From positions 172,296-236,295 of the forward strand of contig JAFKFM010000010.1 in the NCBI GenBank assembly GCA_017308135.1: 64,000 nt of DNA. Reading direction: 5' to 3'. The DNA comes from Alphaproteobacteria bacterium. GTDB taxonomy: Bacteria; Pseudomonadota; Alphaproteobacteria; CACIAM-22H2. Shown one piece after another: positions 16,814-26,179 of this stretch. Under the pieces are notes generated by a model. It ran no database searches. It saw only the letters and a program-made list of their open reading frames with translations, and had not been told where the DNA came from. Both the position numbers and the translations under genes were made by a program. Each line of letters begins with the position of its first letter. Position 1 is the stretch's first letter.

Positions 16814-17875
16814 ATGGCACGCGCGTTGCTGAACACCCCTGTACGCAACGTGACGGAGGGTTTCGTGCAGCTGCCGCTGATCGATATCGCGCCATTTTTG
16901 GCGGGTGACGCGAAGGGCATGGCGACGACCGCCGCGCGTATCGACGAAGTCTGCCGCGACATCGGCTTCATGGTCGTGACCGGCCACGGCATTCCGAAAT
17001 CGCTGTTCAAGGACTCGTTCGGTCTCGCGCGGGAATATTTCGCGCAGGACATGGCGACGAAGCTGGCGGCCACACCCAAGCGCTCCGACGTATTCCGCGG
17101 CTACGAGAAAATGGGCACGCGCTATCGCGAGGCGGGGCCCGAAGGTTCGAAGGTCGCCGACTACAAGGAAGCCTTCATGATCTCGGCGCTCGAGTTCGAC
17201 GCGCCGGATCGTAAGCCGGCCCCTGCCGGTTTCGAAGGGATGTATGCGCCGAATATCTGGCCGGACGAACCGGAAGGCGCGCCCATCGGATTCCGCAAGA
17301 ATTTCGAGGGATTCTATCGCGCGGTCGATGAGCTGGCGCGCACGCTCAACGGCGCTTGCGCGATGGCGCTGGGCCTAAAGCAGGATTACTTCGCACCGTT
17401 CTTCGACGGTCATGCCAGCACCTGCACCTGGGTTCATTATCCGGCGCAGGAAGTGGCGCCCGAGCCCGGCCAGATGCGCATTCCCGCCCACACGGATTCG
17501 ACGTCGCTGACCGTGGTCGTGCAGGACGGCTCGACCCACGGGCTCGAGATTCGCGGGCGCGACGGCGTATGGCGCGGCGTCGAGGCGCCCGAAGGTGCGG
17601 TCGCGATCAATCTCGGCGATCTGATGGCGCAATGGTCGAACGACCGCTGGGTCTCGACGCTGCATCGCGTCGACAACCCGCCGCGCGAGATCGCGCGCAC
17701 CACGCCGCGTTTTTCGCTGTGCTTTTTCCAGAAGCCGCATGTCGATGCGGAGATCGCCTGCCTGCCGAACTGCGCGGGCCCCGGCAATCCCGCGAAATAC
17801 CCGCCGGTCAAAGCGGGCGATTACATCCGCGCGAAGATGATGCGCACCCGCCCGAAGACCGACGCCGCCGCCTGA
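16814..17875 (+). CDS. isopenicillin N synthase-family 2-oxoglutarate/Fe(II) dioxygenase
   Basis: The product has 353 residues. It begins with LPLIDIAPFL and DIGFMVVTGHGIP, the DIOX_N signature, and carries the iron ligands H226 and D228 (AHTDSTSLT) and H284 (STLHRV), with R299 and S301 (RFSLCFF) for 2-oxoglutarate. It should hydroxylate or oxidatively cleave a small substrate using O2 and 2-oxoglutarate. It is the first gene of the long plus-strand cluster and is followed 24 bp later by a PotD-like binding protein, so it probably acts on the imported compound. A second paralogue is at 22152. Known relatives include thymine-7-hydroxylase and ethylene-forming enzymes, but substrate cannot be inferred. 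Confidence 0.9.
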   Translation: MARALLNTPVRNVTEGFVQLPLIDIAPFLAGDAKGMATTAARIDEVCRDIGFMVVTGHGIPKSLFKDSFGLAREYFAQDMATKLAATPKRSDVFRGYEKMGTRYREAGPEGSKVADYKEAFMISALEFDAPDRKPAPAGFEGMYAPNIWPDEPEGAPIGFRKNFEGFYRAVDELARTLNGACAMALGLKQDYFAPFFDGHASTCTWVHYPAQEVAPEPGQMRIPAHTDSTSLTVVVQDGSTHGLEIRGRDGVWRGVEAPEGAVAINLGDLMAQWSNDRWVSTLHRVDNPPREIARTTPRFSLCFFQKPHVDAEIACLPNCAGPGNPAKYPPVKAGDYIRAKMMRTRPKTDAAA

Positions 17876-17899
17876 TCAACGTTGACGGAGCTCCTCCCC

Positions 17900-18949
17900 A
17901 TGACCCGATCCATCCTTCGTACCGATCGCCGCCGATTTCTGACCCTTGCCGCCGCCGGTACGGCCGCGCTCGCAGCACCCGCCTTGGGCCAGTCGCGCCG
18001 TCGCGATCTGATCGTCGGCGGTCCCGCCGGCCAGACCGACGTGATGCGCGAGCATGTGTTTCCGGCTTTCGAAAAGAAATACGATTGCCGCGTCCTATAC
18101 GACGGCTCCAGCTCGCTCGAGAACTTGAAGAAGATGCAGGCGGTCAAGGATCGGCCGCAATTCTCGGTCGTGCTGATGGACGATCCGGTGATGATCCTCG
18201 CCCAGGACGAAGGCCTGATCGAGAAGCTGAACCCGGCCAACGTCCCCAACATGTCGAAGATCGTTCCCAACGCGATCGTGCGCGACGGTTGGTGGTTGTC
18301 CTATAAATGGCCGCGCGCGTCGATCGCCTACAACACCAAGGACGCGCCCAACGGCACGCCGTCCTGGGCGACGTTGTGGGATCCCGCCTACGCCAAGAAG
18401 GTGATGATCCCGTCGGTGCGCGCCACGCAGATTCCGTTCATCCTGGCGGCGGCGGCGCATCTGGAAACCGGCAAGCCGATCGCCGAAGCGCAATTCGACA
18501 CCGACGCCGCGTTCAAGAAGCTCGCGACGATCAAGCCGAATTTGCTGCTCGTCTATAACGGTTCGGCGCAGGTCGCGAATTTGCTCGAAACCGGCGAGGC
18601 GACGCTGGGGGCGGGGATGTTCTCGTCCTACACGTTGTTCCGCAAACGCGACGGGGCGCCGATCGATCTCGGCCATCCGAAGGAAGGCTCCTTCGCCATG
18701 CCGTCGGGCATCGCCAAGATCGCCAAGGCGCCGCAGCCCGAACTCGCCGACGCGTTCATCAACGAATGCCTCGACGTCCCGTTCCAGACGGTATGGGCGG
18801 AGAAGCTCTACGACTCGCCGACCAACCCGTCGGTGACGCTGCCGCCGGGTGTCGCCGATCCCAAGACGCTGACGGTCATCGACTGGGGCTTCGTCGCGCA
18901 ACATCGCAACGCATGGATGGCGCGCTTCGACCGGGAGATCGCGATTTGA
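17900..18949 (+). CDS. ABC transporter substrate-binding protein, PotD/AfuA type (Tat-like signal)
   Basis: The product has 349 residues from ATG 17900, preceded by ACGGAG. The signal is of twin-arginine type (DRRRFLTLAAAGTAALAAPAL). The mature part has the class II binding fold: DLIVGGPAGQTDVMREHVFPAFEKK, the ligand-loop region DGSSSLENLKKMQA, and SVRATQIPFILAAAAHLETGK. Members bind polyamines, opines, ferric iron or aminophosphonates. It supplies the permease pair encoded immediately downstream. It shares about the same length and layout with the second binding protein at 25151. Confidence 0.9.
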   Translation: MTRSILRTDRRRFLTLAAAGTAALAAPALGQSRRRDLIVGGPAGQTDVMREHVFPAFEKKYDCRVLYDGSSSLENLKKMQAVKDRPQFSVVLMDDPVMILAQDEGLIEKLNPANVPNMSKIVPNAIVRDGWWLSYKWPRASIAYNTKDAPNGTPSWATLWDPAYAKKVMIPSVRATQIPFILAAAAHLETGKPIAEAQFDTDAAFKKLATIKPNLLLVYNGSAQVANLLETGEATLGAGMFSSYTLFRKRDGAPIDLGHPKEGSFAMPSGIAKIAKAPQPELADAFINECLDVPFQTVWAEKLYDSPTNPSVTLPPGVADPKTLTVIDWGFVAQHRNAWMARFDREIAI

Positions 18950-18985
18950 TCTCGTCGCAAGACGGACGCGCGCGCGGTTGACCCC

Positions 18986-19828
18986 ATGGCCGTGCGCGCG
19001 TCCCCCGGCATTTGGCTGGCGCTGCCCGCCGCGATCTGGATGACGATCGGCTTCGTCGTGCCGGTCGTCTTCCTGATCGTTTCGGGGTTGTTCGGCACGG
19101 GATTGTTCGGCGGCGAGGCGGCGTCGATCGCCACCTTCGTCGACGTGCTGGGCGATCCTTACTATCTCGGCGTTATCGGCAACACGCTGCTCTATTCGAC
19201 GTCGGTCACGCTGATCTGTCTTGCTATCGCCTATCCCTTCGCGCTGGCGCTGATCCGCTTGCCGGGCTGGGCGCAGGCCGTGGGCATGATCGTCACGCTG
19301 CTGCCGCTGACCGCGAGTGCGATCGTCAAGACCTTCGGCATCACCATTCTGTTCCGCACGACCGGTGTGGTGAACAAGACGCTGCAAATGCTCGGCATCA
19401 TCGACGCGCCGATCCGCATGTTGTTCACCGTGCCGGGCCTCTATCTCGGCACCGCGAATATGATGCTGCCCTTCATGATCCTGCCGATCTACGCGGCGCT
19501 GCGGCGCATCGATCCGGCTTTGGGCGACGCGGCCGCGACGTTGCGCAGCGGCCCATTCGATCGCTTCTTGCGCGTCACGCTGCCGTTGAGCTTGCCGGGC
19601 GTGTTTGCCGGTTTCGCGATGGTGTTTGCGTTGGTCGCGTCGGCCTATGTGATGCCCACGCTGCTGATCGGCGAACGGCACAAGGTGCTGTCGAAGGCGA
19701 TCGCGCACGCGTTTCTGGTCACCAACGATCTCGCCAAGGGCACCGTGCTGGCGCTGGTGTTGCTGGCCATGTGTTCGGGCATGGTTTTGTTCGCCGCGCG
19801 CGTCAGCCGGGCGGGGAGTACCCGATGA
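18986..19828 (+). CDS. ABC transporter permease, PotB type
   Basis: The product has 280 residues with six predicted membrane segments, starting with WLALPAAIWMTIGFVVPVVFLIVSGLF. The EAA loop reads RRIDPALGDAAATLRSGPFDRFLRVTLPLSLPGV. It pairs with the next gene, whose ATG overlaps its stop, to form the inner-membrane channel of the first PotABCD-type importer in this cluster. Confidence 0.92.
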   Translation: MAVRASPGIWLALPAAIWMTIGFVVPVVFLIVSGLFGTGLFGGEAASIATFVDVLGDPYYLGVIGNTLLYSTSVTLICLAIAYPFALALIRLPGWAQAVGMIVTLLPLTASAIVKTFGITILFRTTGVVNKTLQMLGIIDAPIRMLFTVPGLYLGTANMMLPFMILPIYAALRRIDPALGDAAATLRSGPFDRFLRVTLPLSLPGVFAGFAMVFALVASAYVMPTLLIGERHKVLSKAIAHAFLVTNDLAKGTVLALVLLAMCSGMVLFAARVSRAGSTR

Positions 19829-20616
19829 ACGCCGCCATCGTCGGTCTCGGCCGGGTTTGGATCGCGGTCGTCGCGGTCTTCTTGCTCGCACCTATTGTGG
19901 TGACGGCCCTTGTTTCGTTCTCGCCTTCGGCGATTTTCGATCTGCCCTGGGACGGCTTCTCGCTGCGCTGGTATCAGCGCCTCGGGCGACAGACGAGCTT
20001 CTGGGAAGCGCTCTCGACCTCGGCCTGGATCGCGGGCGTCGCGACGGGGATCGCGGTCCTGCTGGCGGTGCCGGCGGCGATCGCGATTTCGACCCGTGCC
20101 GTGCCGGGGGCCGCGATCCTCGCCAATTTGCTAACCGCACCGTTGATGCTGCCGGGCCTCGTGCTCGGCATCGCCTTCCTGCAAGCCTTCCGCACGATCG
20201 ATCTGCGCGACGCTGCCCTCAGCCTCGTCCTCGCCCATGTCGCGATCACCACGCCTTACATCACGCGCACGCTGCTGGCGTCGCTGCATCTGTTCGATTA
20301 CGCGATGCTCGACGCCGCGCGCACGCTGGGGTCGACTTGGCCGGGCGCGATCGTCAAAGTGATGCTGCCCAATCTCGCCCCGGCCGTGGTCAGCGGCGGC
20401 GCCTTCGCGTTTCTCGCCTCGTTCGACAATTACTCGATCTCGCTGTTCCTGGTCGACGTGACGGCGCGCACGCTGCCGGTGCAGGTGCTGAACTATCTCG
20501 AGACCGGCGCCGATCCCACCATCGCGGCGATCTCGACCATCCTGCTGGCGATGACGGTGACGATGCTGCTCGTCGTCGATCGGGCGATCGGCTTGCGCCG
20601 GATGGATGTGTCGTGA
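19825..20616 (+). CDS. ABC transporter permease, PotC type
   Basis: The product has 263 residues. ATG 19825 overlaps the upstream stop (ATGA), showing translational coupling. It is a six-segment permease with the EAA loop FDYAMLDAARTLGSTWPGAIVKVMLPNLAPAVV and the conserved FLASFDNYSISLFL stretch found in PotC-like proteins. Its stop overlaps the GTG of the amidohydrolase gene, so enzyme and importer are made from one message. Confidence 0.92.
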   Translation: MNAAIVGLGRVWIAVVAVFLLAPIVVTALVSFSPSAIFDLPWDGFSLRWYQRLGRQTSFWEALSTSAWIAGVATGIAVLLAVPAAIAISTRAVPGAAILANLLTAPLMLPGLVLGIAFLQAFRTIDLRDAALSLVLAHVAITTPYITRTLLASLHLFDYAMLDAARTLGSTWPGAIVKVMLPNLAPAVVSGGAFAFLASFDNYSISLFLVDVTARTLPVQVLNYLETGADPTIAAISTILLAMTVTMLLVVDRAIGLRRMDVS

Positions 20617-22148
20617 GCGATACGACGATCCTGGCGCCCGAACTCGTTCTTCTGCCGGAGCAACGCCGCGCCGCGGCGGGGCTGGAGGTCGCCGTCGAAG
20701 CGGGGCGCATCGCCGCAATAAGGCCGCGCGGGCAGGGGGCGGCGATCGAACTGCCTGGCCAAATGCTGATCCCGGGGGCGGTCAACGCGCATCAGCATGG
20801 GCGCGGCATCACCAATTTCCAGCATGGTTTCGCCGACGAGCGGCTCGAAACCTCGCTGCATGCGCGTATTGGGCGCGGACGCCTCGATCCCTACGCGATG
20901 ACCTTGCTCGCCGCCAAGCGGATGATCGCGTCGGGTGTCACCGCCTGCGTGCACGGCAACGTGCCTTACGGTACGGGTGATCTGGCGGGGGAAGCGGGGG
21001 CGATGCTGCGCGCCTATGACGACGCGGGCTTGCGCGCCCTCGTTTGTCTTGGCGCGCAAGACCGCGCGCATGTCGTCTATCCCGAAGCGGATGAAACGGA
21101 GTTCGAGCATTCGCTGCCGGACGATCTGCGCGTCCTGATCGTTTCGCGCCGCAAGCCGCCTTATGCGCCCGATGCCGAAGCGACGATCGCGGCGATGAAC
21201 AAGCTCTGGCCCGAATGGTCCGGCCATGATCGCCTGTCGCTCGGTTACGGGCCGTCGGGTCCGCAATGGCTGTCCGACGCGGCGTTCGAGGCTCTGGCAC
21301 AGGATGCCGCCAAGCGCGGCGTGATGCTGCATTACCATTGCCTGGAAAGCTGGACGCAGCGCGCCGCCTGCGACCGGCTTTATCCCGAAGGCGTGTTGGC
21401 GCGCTTGCGCCGTTTGGGGGCACTCCACGATCGCGTATCGCTCGCGCATATCGTGTGGTTGGACGAAGACGATGTCGCGATCGCGGCCGAGGCGGGTGCC
21501 ACACTCGTGCGCTGTGCGGGCTCCAATCTCAATCTCTCGGTCGGGCAGGCGCCGACGGCGCATTACCTCGCCGCCGGGATCGAGATCGCCATCGGCACCG
21601 ACGGGCGTTCGATCGACGACGGCGAGGATATCTGGCGTGAGGCGCGGCTCGTCTGGGCGTTGGCGCGCGGTGACGGCTGGGAAGCGCCGCCGGCCCCCGA
21701 TGGGGCCGCGTGGCTGCGCGCGTTGACGGTTGGTGGCGCCAAGGCCGGCGGCTTCGCCCAAACGGGCGAGATTCGCGAGGGTTGGCGCGCCGATCTGGTC
21801 GCCATCGATCTTGCCGTCTTGCGCGGCGTCCATGCCGATCCCGATCCCAGCGACGTCGAACTTCTCGCCAAGCGCATGACGGCCGAAGCCGTGCGTTTGA
21901 CGATGGTCGAAGGGCGCATTCTCTATCGCGACGGCGCTTTCCTGGTGCCCGAACTCGAACGCGCCGAGGCGCTCGCCACGGCGTCGGCGCGCGAGTCCAA
22001 ACGCGCACGCAACGCCGATGCCGCTGCGATGGCTGATCGCTTGCGCCCCTATCTCGACGCGCATTATCGGCGCTGGGTGCCGCAATGCCCGCGTCTCGGC
22101 GCGCCCTTGCCGCGCGCGCATCGCTTACCCGCCCTGCGAAAGGTCTGA
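20613..22148 (+). CDS. amidohydrolase-family metal-dependent hydrolase/deaminase
   Basis: The product has 511 residues from a GTG at 20613 that overlaps the permease stop (GTGA). It carries the amidohydrolase-superfamily metal ligands: NAHQHGRG (H60, H62), LHYHCLES (H240 or H242), SLAHIVWL (H279) and GTDGRSIDD (D330). The layout resembles the Atz/Trz and cytosine- or 8-oxoguanine-deaminase branch. The expected reaction is hydrolytic deamination, dechlorination-type hydrolysis or amide cleavage of a ring or side-chain nitrogen. It is followed 3 bp later by a dioxygenase gene. Context implies that it processes the imported N-containing substrate in the cytoplasm. Confidence 0.88.
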   Translation: MSDTTILAPELVLLPEQRRAAAGLEVAVEAGRIAAIRPRGQGAAIELPGQMLIPGAVNAHQHGRGITNFQHGFADERLETSLHARIGRGRLDPYAMTLLAAKRMIASGVTACVHGNVPYGTGDLAGEAGAMLRAYDDAGLRALVCLGAQDRAHVVYPEADETEFEHSLPDDLRVLIVSRRKPPYAPDAEATIAAMNKLWPEWSGHDRLSLGYGPSGPQWLSDAAFEALAQDAAKRGVMLHYHCLESWTQRAACDRLYPEGVLARLRRLGALHDRVSLAHIVWLDEDDVAIAAEAGATLVRCAGSNLNLSVGQAPTAHYLAAGIEIAIGTDGRSIDDGEDIWREARLVWALARGDGWEAPPAPDGAAWLRALTVGGAKAGGFAQTGEIREGWRADLVAIDLAVLRGVHADPDPSDVELLAKRMTAEAVRLTMVEGRILYRDGAFLVPELERAEALATASARESKRARNADAAAMADRLRPYLDAHYRRWVPQCPRLGAPLPRAHRLPALRKV

Positions 22149-22151
22149 ATC

Positions 22152-23165
22152 ATGCCGTTCCCGATCGTCGATCTGACGCCGTTTCGCGCGGGCGATCCCG
22201 TCGCCAAAGCCGACGTCGCGAAGATCGTCGCAGCGGCTTGCGAGGCCAACGGCTTTTTCCTGATCAAAGGGCATGGTCTGCCCGACGATTTGCTGCCGGA
22301 ATGCTTCGCGACCGCGCGCGAATTCTTCGAATTGCCGCTTGAGAAGAAGATTCCCTTCGCCGCCCCGTCGCGCGAGGTGTTCCGCGGCTATTTCGCCAAG
22401 GAACTGCGCCGCACCGCCGCCTATCGCGAAAAGGTCGAGCACGGCGATCTGAAGGAAGAGTTTCTCGCCGGCCCGACGACCCCGCGCAAGCCCGTGCGCC
22501 TGCGTTTGCCCGATTTCGAGGACGAAGATTTCATCGATTGGTCGGAGCACGCGAATATCTGGCCGACCGAGCCCGCCCGCTATCGCGCGACGTTCGAGCG
22601 GTTTTACGCCGAGATGGAGAAGCTCGCCGACACGATGTGTCGCGTTTTGGCGCTCGCGGTCGGGCTGCCGGAGAATTGGTTCGCCGACAAGATCGACCAT
22701 CACGGCTCGACCGCCAATTGGGGCTATTACCCCGCCCAGGCGATCCCGCCAAAGCCCGGCCAGCTGCGCCAGGGCGCCCATACCGATATCGGCGGCTTCA
22801 CCATTCTCGCGGCCGATCGCTCGCCCGGCGGGTTGCAGGTGATGAATCCCGACGGCGAATGGGAAGACGTGCGCCCGCCCGACGGCACGCTCGCCATCAA
22901 TCTCGGCGATCTGCTGGAGCGTTGGACCAATCGGCGTTGGAAGGCGACGCTCCATCGCGTCACCAATCCGCCGCCCGAGCAGGCGGGCAGCGTGCGCCAA
23001 TCGATGGGTTACTTCTTCAAGGTCAACGCCGACGCGTTGGTCGAATGCGTTCCGACATGTCTCGCGCCCGGCGAGATTCCGGAGTTTCCCCCCGTCCTGG
23101 CGGGCGAGCACATGCTGTACCGCATGCTCGCTTCCCGCCGTGCCATGAAAAAGGTGCCCGCATGA
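22152..23165 (+). CDS. isopenicillin N synthase-family 2-oxoglutarate/Fe(II) dioxygenase (second copy)
   Basis: The product has 337 residues. The DIOX_N segment is FPIVDLTPFR with NGFFLIKGHGLP. Iron ligands are H210 and D212 (GAHTDIGGFTIL) and H268 (TLHRV); R282 and S284 (RQSMGYFF) bind 2-oxoglutarate. It has the same domain plan as the enzyme at 16814 but is clearly diverged, so the two probably act at different steps or on different substrates. Its stop overlaps the ATG of the TauD-like gene. Confidence 0.9.
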   Translation: MPFPIVDLTPFRAGDPVAKADVAKIVAAACEANGFFLIKGHGLPDDLLPECFATAREFFELPLEKKIPFAAPSREVFRGYFAKELRRTAAYREKVEHGDLKEEFLAGPTTPRKPVRLRLPDFEDEDFIDWSEHANIWPTEPARYRATFERFYAEMEKLADTMCRVLALAVGLPENWFADKIDHHGSTANWGYYPAQAIPPKPGQLRQGAHTDIGGFTILAADRSPGGLQVMNPDGEWEDVRPPDGTLAINLGDLLERWTNRRWKATLHRVTNPPPEQAGSVRQSMGYFFKVNADALVECVPTCLAPGEIPEFPPVLAGEHMLYRMLASRRAMKKVPA

Positions 23166-24022
23166 CAGCCCTTGCAGCCCCGGCGACGTCGAGCCGTCCG
23201 TTCGTCGTCGAACCGATCGTCGATGGCTTCGTCGCCCGTATTCGGGGCGTCGATATCGGCAAGGTCGACGACGCGTTGTTCGACGCGATCTACGAACAAT
23301 TCCTGGAGACGCCGGTGCTGGTCATTCCCGGCCAGCCGCCCGATCCGAAGGCGTTCTACGATTTCACCAACCGCTTCGGCGAAGTCGTCGAGCATGTGTT
23401 GAATCAGTATCACCATCCGGATGTGAAGGGCGTTTCCTACATCACGAATGTCCGCCCCGACGGTGCGCCCGATCCGCTCGGCTATAACCGCTCGCGCGAA
23501 TGGCATACGGATCGCAGCTACGATCCGCGTCCGGGCAAGACGACGGCGCTGCTCGCCCTTGAAATGCCGTCGGTCGGCGGTGCGACGGATTTTACCGACG
23601 GCTATCGCGCCTTTGCGATGCTGCCCGCCGATCTGCGCCGTGCATTGGCCGGCAAGACCGGCATCTTCCGCTGGTCGGGGCGCAAATTCGCCGGGGCGAT
23701 GAAGCTGACCGAAGATCAGCAGAAGAAAATGGTCGATGCGGAACACCCGATCCTGACCATCCACCCCGAAAGCGGGCGGCCGACGATCTACGCCGATCCC
23801 GGCAATCTGGTCGAGATCAAGGGCATGTCGATCGAAGCGGGCGACGCGATTTTGAAACGCGTTTTCGACCACTACACGCGGCCGGAATTCCAGTATGCGC
23901 ATTACTGGTCGGTCGGCGATTTCGTGATCTGGGACAATCGCTGTTCGATGCACCGCGCCGCCGGCGGCTATCCGCCCGAACAGCGCCGCGTGCTGATCCG
24001 CACCCAGACCCAGTCGCGCTAG
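23162..24022 (+). CDS. TauD/TfdA-family 2-oxoglutarate dioxygenase
   Basis: The product has 286 residues from ATG 23162, overlapping the previous stop (ATGA). It has the TauD facial triad H115 and D117 (EWHTDRSY) and distal H264 (CSMHRAAGG), with an Arg in RRVLIRTQT for 2-oxoglutarate. Family members hydroxylate taurine, phenoxyacetates, carnitine precursors, xanthine and others. It is one of two TauD-like enzymes in the cluster; the other is at 28358. It is the last enzyme before the second ABC importer. Confidence 0.9.
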   Translation: MTALAAPATSSRPFVVEPIVDGFVARIRGVDIGKVDDALFDAIYEQFLETPVLVIPGQPPDPKAFYDFTNRFGEVVEHVLNQYHHPDVKGVSYITNVRPDGAPDPLGYNRSREWHTDRSYDPRPGKTTALLALEMPSVGGATDFTDGYRAFAMLPADLRRALAGKTGIFRWSGRKFAGAMKLTEDQQKKMVDAEHPILTIHPESGRPTIYADPGNLVEIKGMSIEAGDAILKRVFDHYTRPEFQYAHYWSVGDFVIWDNRCSMHRAAGGYPPEQRRVLIRTQTQSR

Positions 24023-24029
24023 GTCCGTC

Positions 24030-25130
24030 TTGTCCCCCGACGGATCGGCCCTGCGCACGGCGACGGACGGCTATCTGTCCATCGCCGCCTTGCGCAAACG
24101 CTACGGTGCCGCCGCCGTGCTCGACGGCGTCGATTTGCGCGTCGCGAAAGGCGAAATCGTGTCGCTGCTGGGTCCGTCGGGCTGCGGCAAGACCACGCTG
24201 CTGCGCGCCATCGCGGGGCTCGTCGAAACGGATGCGGGGCGGATCGAGGTCGACGGCATCGACGTCACCGCCTTGCCGCCGCATAGGCGCGAGATCGGCG
24301 TGGTGTTCCAGAACTACGCGCTGTTCCCGCATTTGAGCGTCGCGGGCAATGTCGGCATCGGTCTCAAAGCCAAGGGCGTGAAGGGCGAAGGTATCGCGTC
24401 GCGCGTGCGCGAGATGCTGGCGCTGGTGCGCATGACCGATTATGCCGACCGGCCGGTGCGCCAATTGTCGGGCGGGCAGCAACAACGCGTCGCGGTGGCG
24501 CGCGCCTTGGCCGTGTCGCCGCGCCTGCTATTGCTCGACGAGCCGTTCAGCGCGCTCGATCGCAAGCTGCGCGAGGCGATGCAGGTCGATCTGCGCGCCC
24601 TGCTGGTCGAACGCGCGATCACGGCGATCTTCGTGACGCATGATCAGGACGAGGCGATGGCCGTGTCCGACCGCGTCGCGGTGATGCGCAAGGGCACGAT
24701 CGAGCAATTCGCCGCACCGCGAACCCTTTATGCCGCGCCCGCCACGCGTTTCGTCCACGACTTCGTCGGGCTATCGAGCGTGCTGACGGGCGAGATCGCG
24801 TCCTGCGAGGGCGGCATCTGCAAGGTGGCGACGGCGCTGGGTACGACAAGCGCGCCGGGGCATTTCGTGCGCGGCGCCAAGGTCGCGCTCTGCGTTCGGC
24901 CGGAGCGGATCGAACTCGCCGAAGAGGGCGAAGGGCTGGCGGCGACGATCCGCCATGTCGTGTTCTCCGGTTCGCGCGCGCTCGTGCATGCCGAAACGCA
25001 AGGCGGCGATCGTTTGATCGCCGAGATCGACGCCGCCGCCGCCGATCGCTGCGGGCCGGGCCTGTCGATGCGATTCCGCTGGGCGGCGAACGCCGCCCGG
25101 CTTTTCCCCCTGGCCGACGAAACGGCCTGA
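24030..25130 (+). CDS. ABC transporter ATP-binding protein, PotA type (second copy)
   Basis: The product has 366 residues from a TTG at 24030; an AGG lies just upstream. Walker A GPSGCGKT is at 48-55, followed by VFQNYALFPH, signature LSGGQQQR, Walker B LLLLDEP and VTHDQDEA. The C-terminal TOBE region contains ALCVRPERIEL. It is highly similar to the ATPase at 14763, which suggests duplication or parallel recruitment of whole importers. It starts the second importer unit: ATPase, binding protein, permease, permease. Confidence 0.9.
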   Translation: MSPDGSALRTATDGYLSIAALRKRYGAAAVLDGVDLRVAKGEIVSLLGPSGCGKTTLLRAIAGLVETDAGRIEVDGIDVTALPPHRREIGVVFQNYALFPHLSVAGNVGIGLKAKGVKGEGIASRVREMLALVRMTDYADRPVRQLSGGQQQRVAVARALAVSPRLLLLDEPFSALDRKLREAMQVDLRALLVERAITAIFVTHDQDEAMAVSDRVAVMRKGTIEQFAAPRTLYAAPATRFVHDFVGLSSVLTGEIASCEGGICKVATALGTTSAPGHFVRGAKVALCVRPERIELAEEGEGLAATIRHVVFSGSRALVHAETQGGDRLIAEIDAAAADRCGPGLSMRFRWAANAARLFPLADETA

Positions 25131-25150
25131 TCCCAACCCAGGAGTTCGAC

Positions 25151-26176
25151 ATGAAGCGCCGCCATTTCCTCGCCACGGGCCTTGCCGCCGGTACGGCGTT
25201 GACCGCGCCCTCGCTGATCCGCGCCCAAGCGCGCGAGATCGTCATCGCCGGCCCGTCGGCCCAGGCGAAGATGTTCGAAACCGACGTCCAGCCGATCATC
25301 GAGAAACGCACCGGCGCCAAGATCGTCATGGATGGCTCGATCTCGGTGCGCCATCTCCAGACCATGGCCGCGCAGCGCAACGCGCCGACGCATTCGATCG
25401 CCTGGATGCCGGACACCGATATGGTGATGGCGATGGATCAAGGATTGATCGCGCCGCTCGACGCGGGGTCGGTCCCCAATCTCGGGAAATTGCTGCCGGG
25501 CAGTCTGCGCGACGACAAGATGTGGGTGAAGATGAAGATCGCGCGCTTCTCGATCGGCGTGAACACCGACAAGGTCAAGCCGCCGCTGCAATCGTGGAAG
25601 GAGCTGTGGACGGATCGCTTCCGCGGCAAGCTGCTGATCCCCGGCTTCGCGCTGACCCAAGGGCCGATGATGCTGACGGCGGCCGCGCACGCCGAAACCG
25701 GCAAGCCGCTGGCCGAGGCGCAGTATGAAATCGAAGCCGGGTTCAAACGGCTGACCGCGCTGAAGCCGAATATCCTGAACGTCTTCACCGCGTCGCCACA
25801 GGCGATCATGCTGCTGGAGCAGGGCGAAGCGCATGCGGTGGTCGGTCTGTTCTCGTCGGTGCTGTTCCCGCGTATGCGCCAGGGCATGCCCATCGACCTG
25901 CCGAACCCCGTCGAAGGCGCGTTCGGCAGTCCCAATTGCCTCGCACTGGTGAACAAGGGGCCGCATGCGGCGCTCGCCAGCGCCGTCATCGACGCGTTCC
26001 TCGATGCCGACGTGCAGAAGGTGATGATGGAGAAGACCTTCGACTCGCCGGTGCGCGGCGATGTGCCGCTCGATCCCGGCGTCGTCGCGGCGGATAAGAT
26101 GGTTTCGCTCGACGCCGCCTTCTGGGGCAAGCGGCGCGCGGAGATCGCGCCGGGCTACGCCGCGGCATTGGCCTGA
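25151..26176 (+). CDS. ABC transporter substrate-binding protein, PotD/AfuA type (Tat-like signal)
   Basis: The product has 341 residues with a twin-arginine signal (MKRRHFLATGLAAGTALTAPSL). The mature part starts REIVIAGPSAQAKMFETDVQPIIEK, closely parallel to the first binding protein at 17900, and continues with TQGPMMLTAAAHAETGKPLAEAQYE. An AGGAG ribosome-binding site precedes the ATG. It serves the permeases at 26180 and 27049. Having two similar binding proteins in one catabolic cluster suggests two related substrates or stereoisomers. Confidence 0.9.
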   Translation: MKRRHFLATGLAAGTALTAPSLIRAQAREIVIAGPSAQAKMFETDVQPIIEKRTGAKIVMDGSISVRHLQTMAAQRNAPTHSIAWMPDTDMVMAMDQGLIAPLDAGSVPNLGKLLPGSLRDDKMWVKMKIARFSIGVNTDKVKPPLQSWKELWTDRFRGKLLIPGFALTQGPMMLTAAAHAETGKPLAEAQYEIEAGFKRLTALKPNILNVFTASPQAIMLLEQGEAHAVVGLFSSVLFPRMRQGMPIDLPNPVEGAFGSPNCLALVNKGPHAALASAVIDAFLDADVQKVMMEKTFDSPVRGDVPLDPGVVAADKMVSLDAAFWGKRRAEIAPGYAAALA

Positions 26177-26179
26177 TCG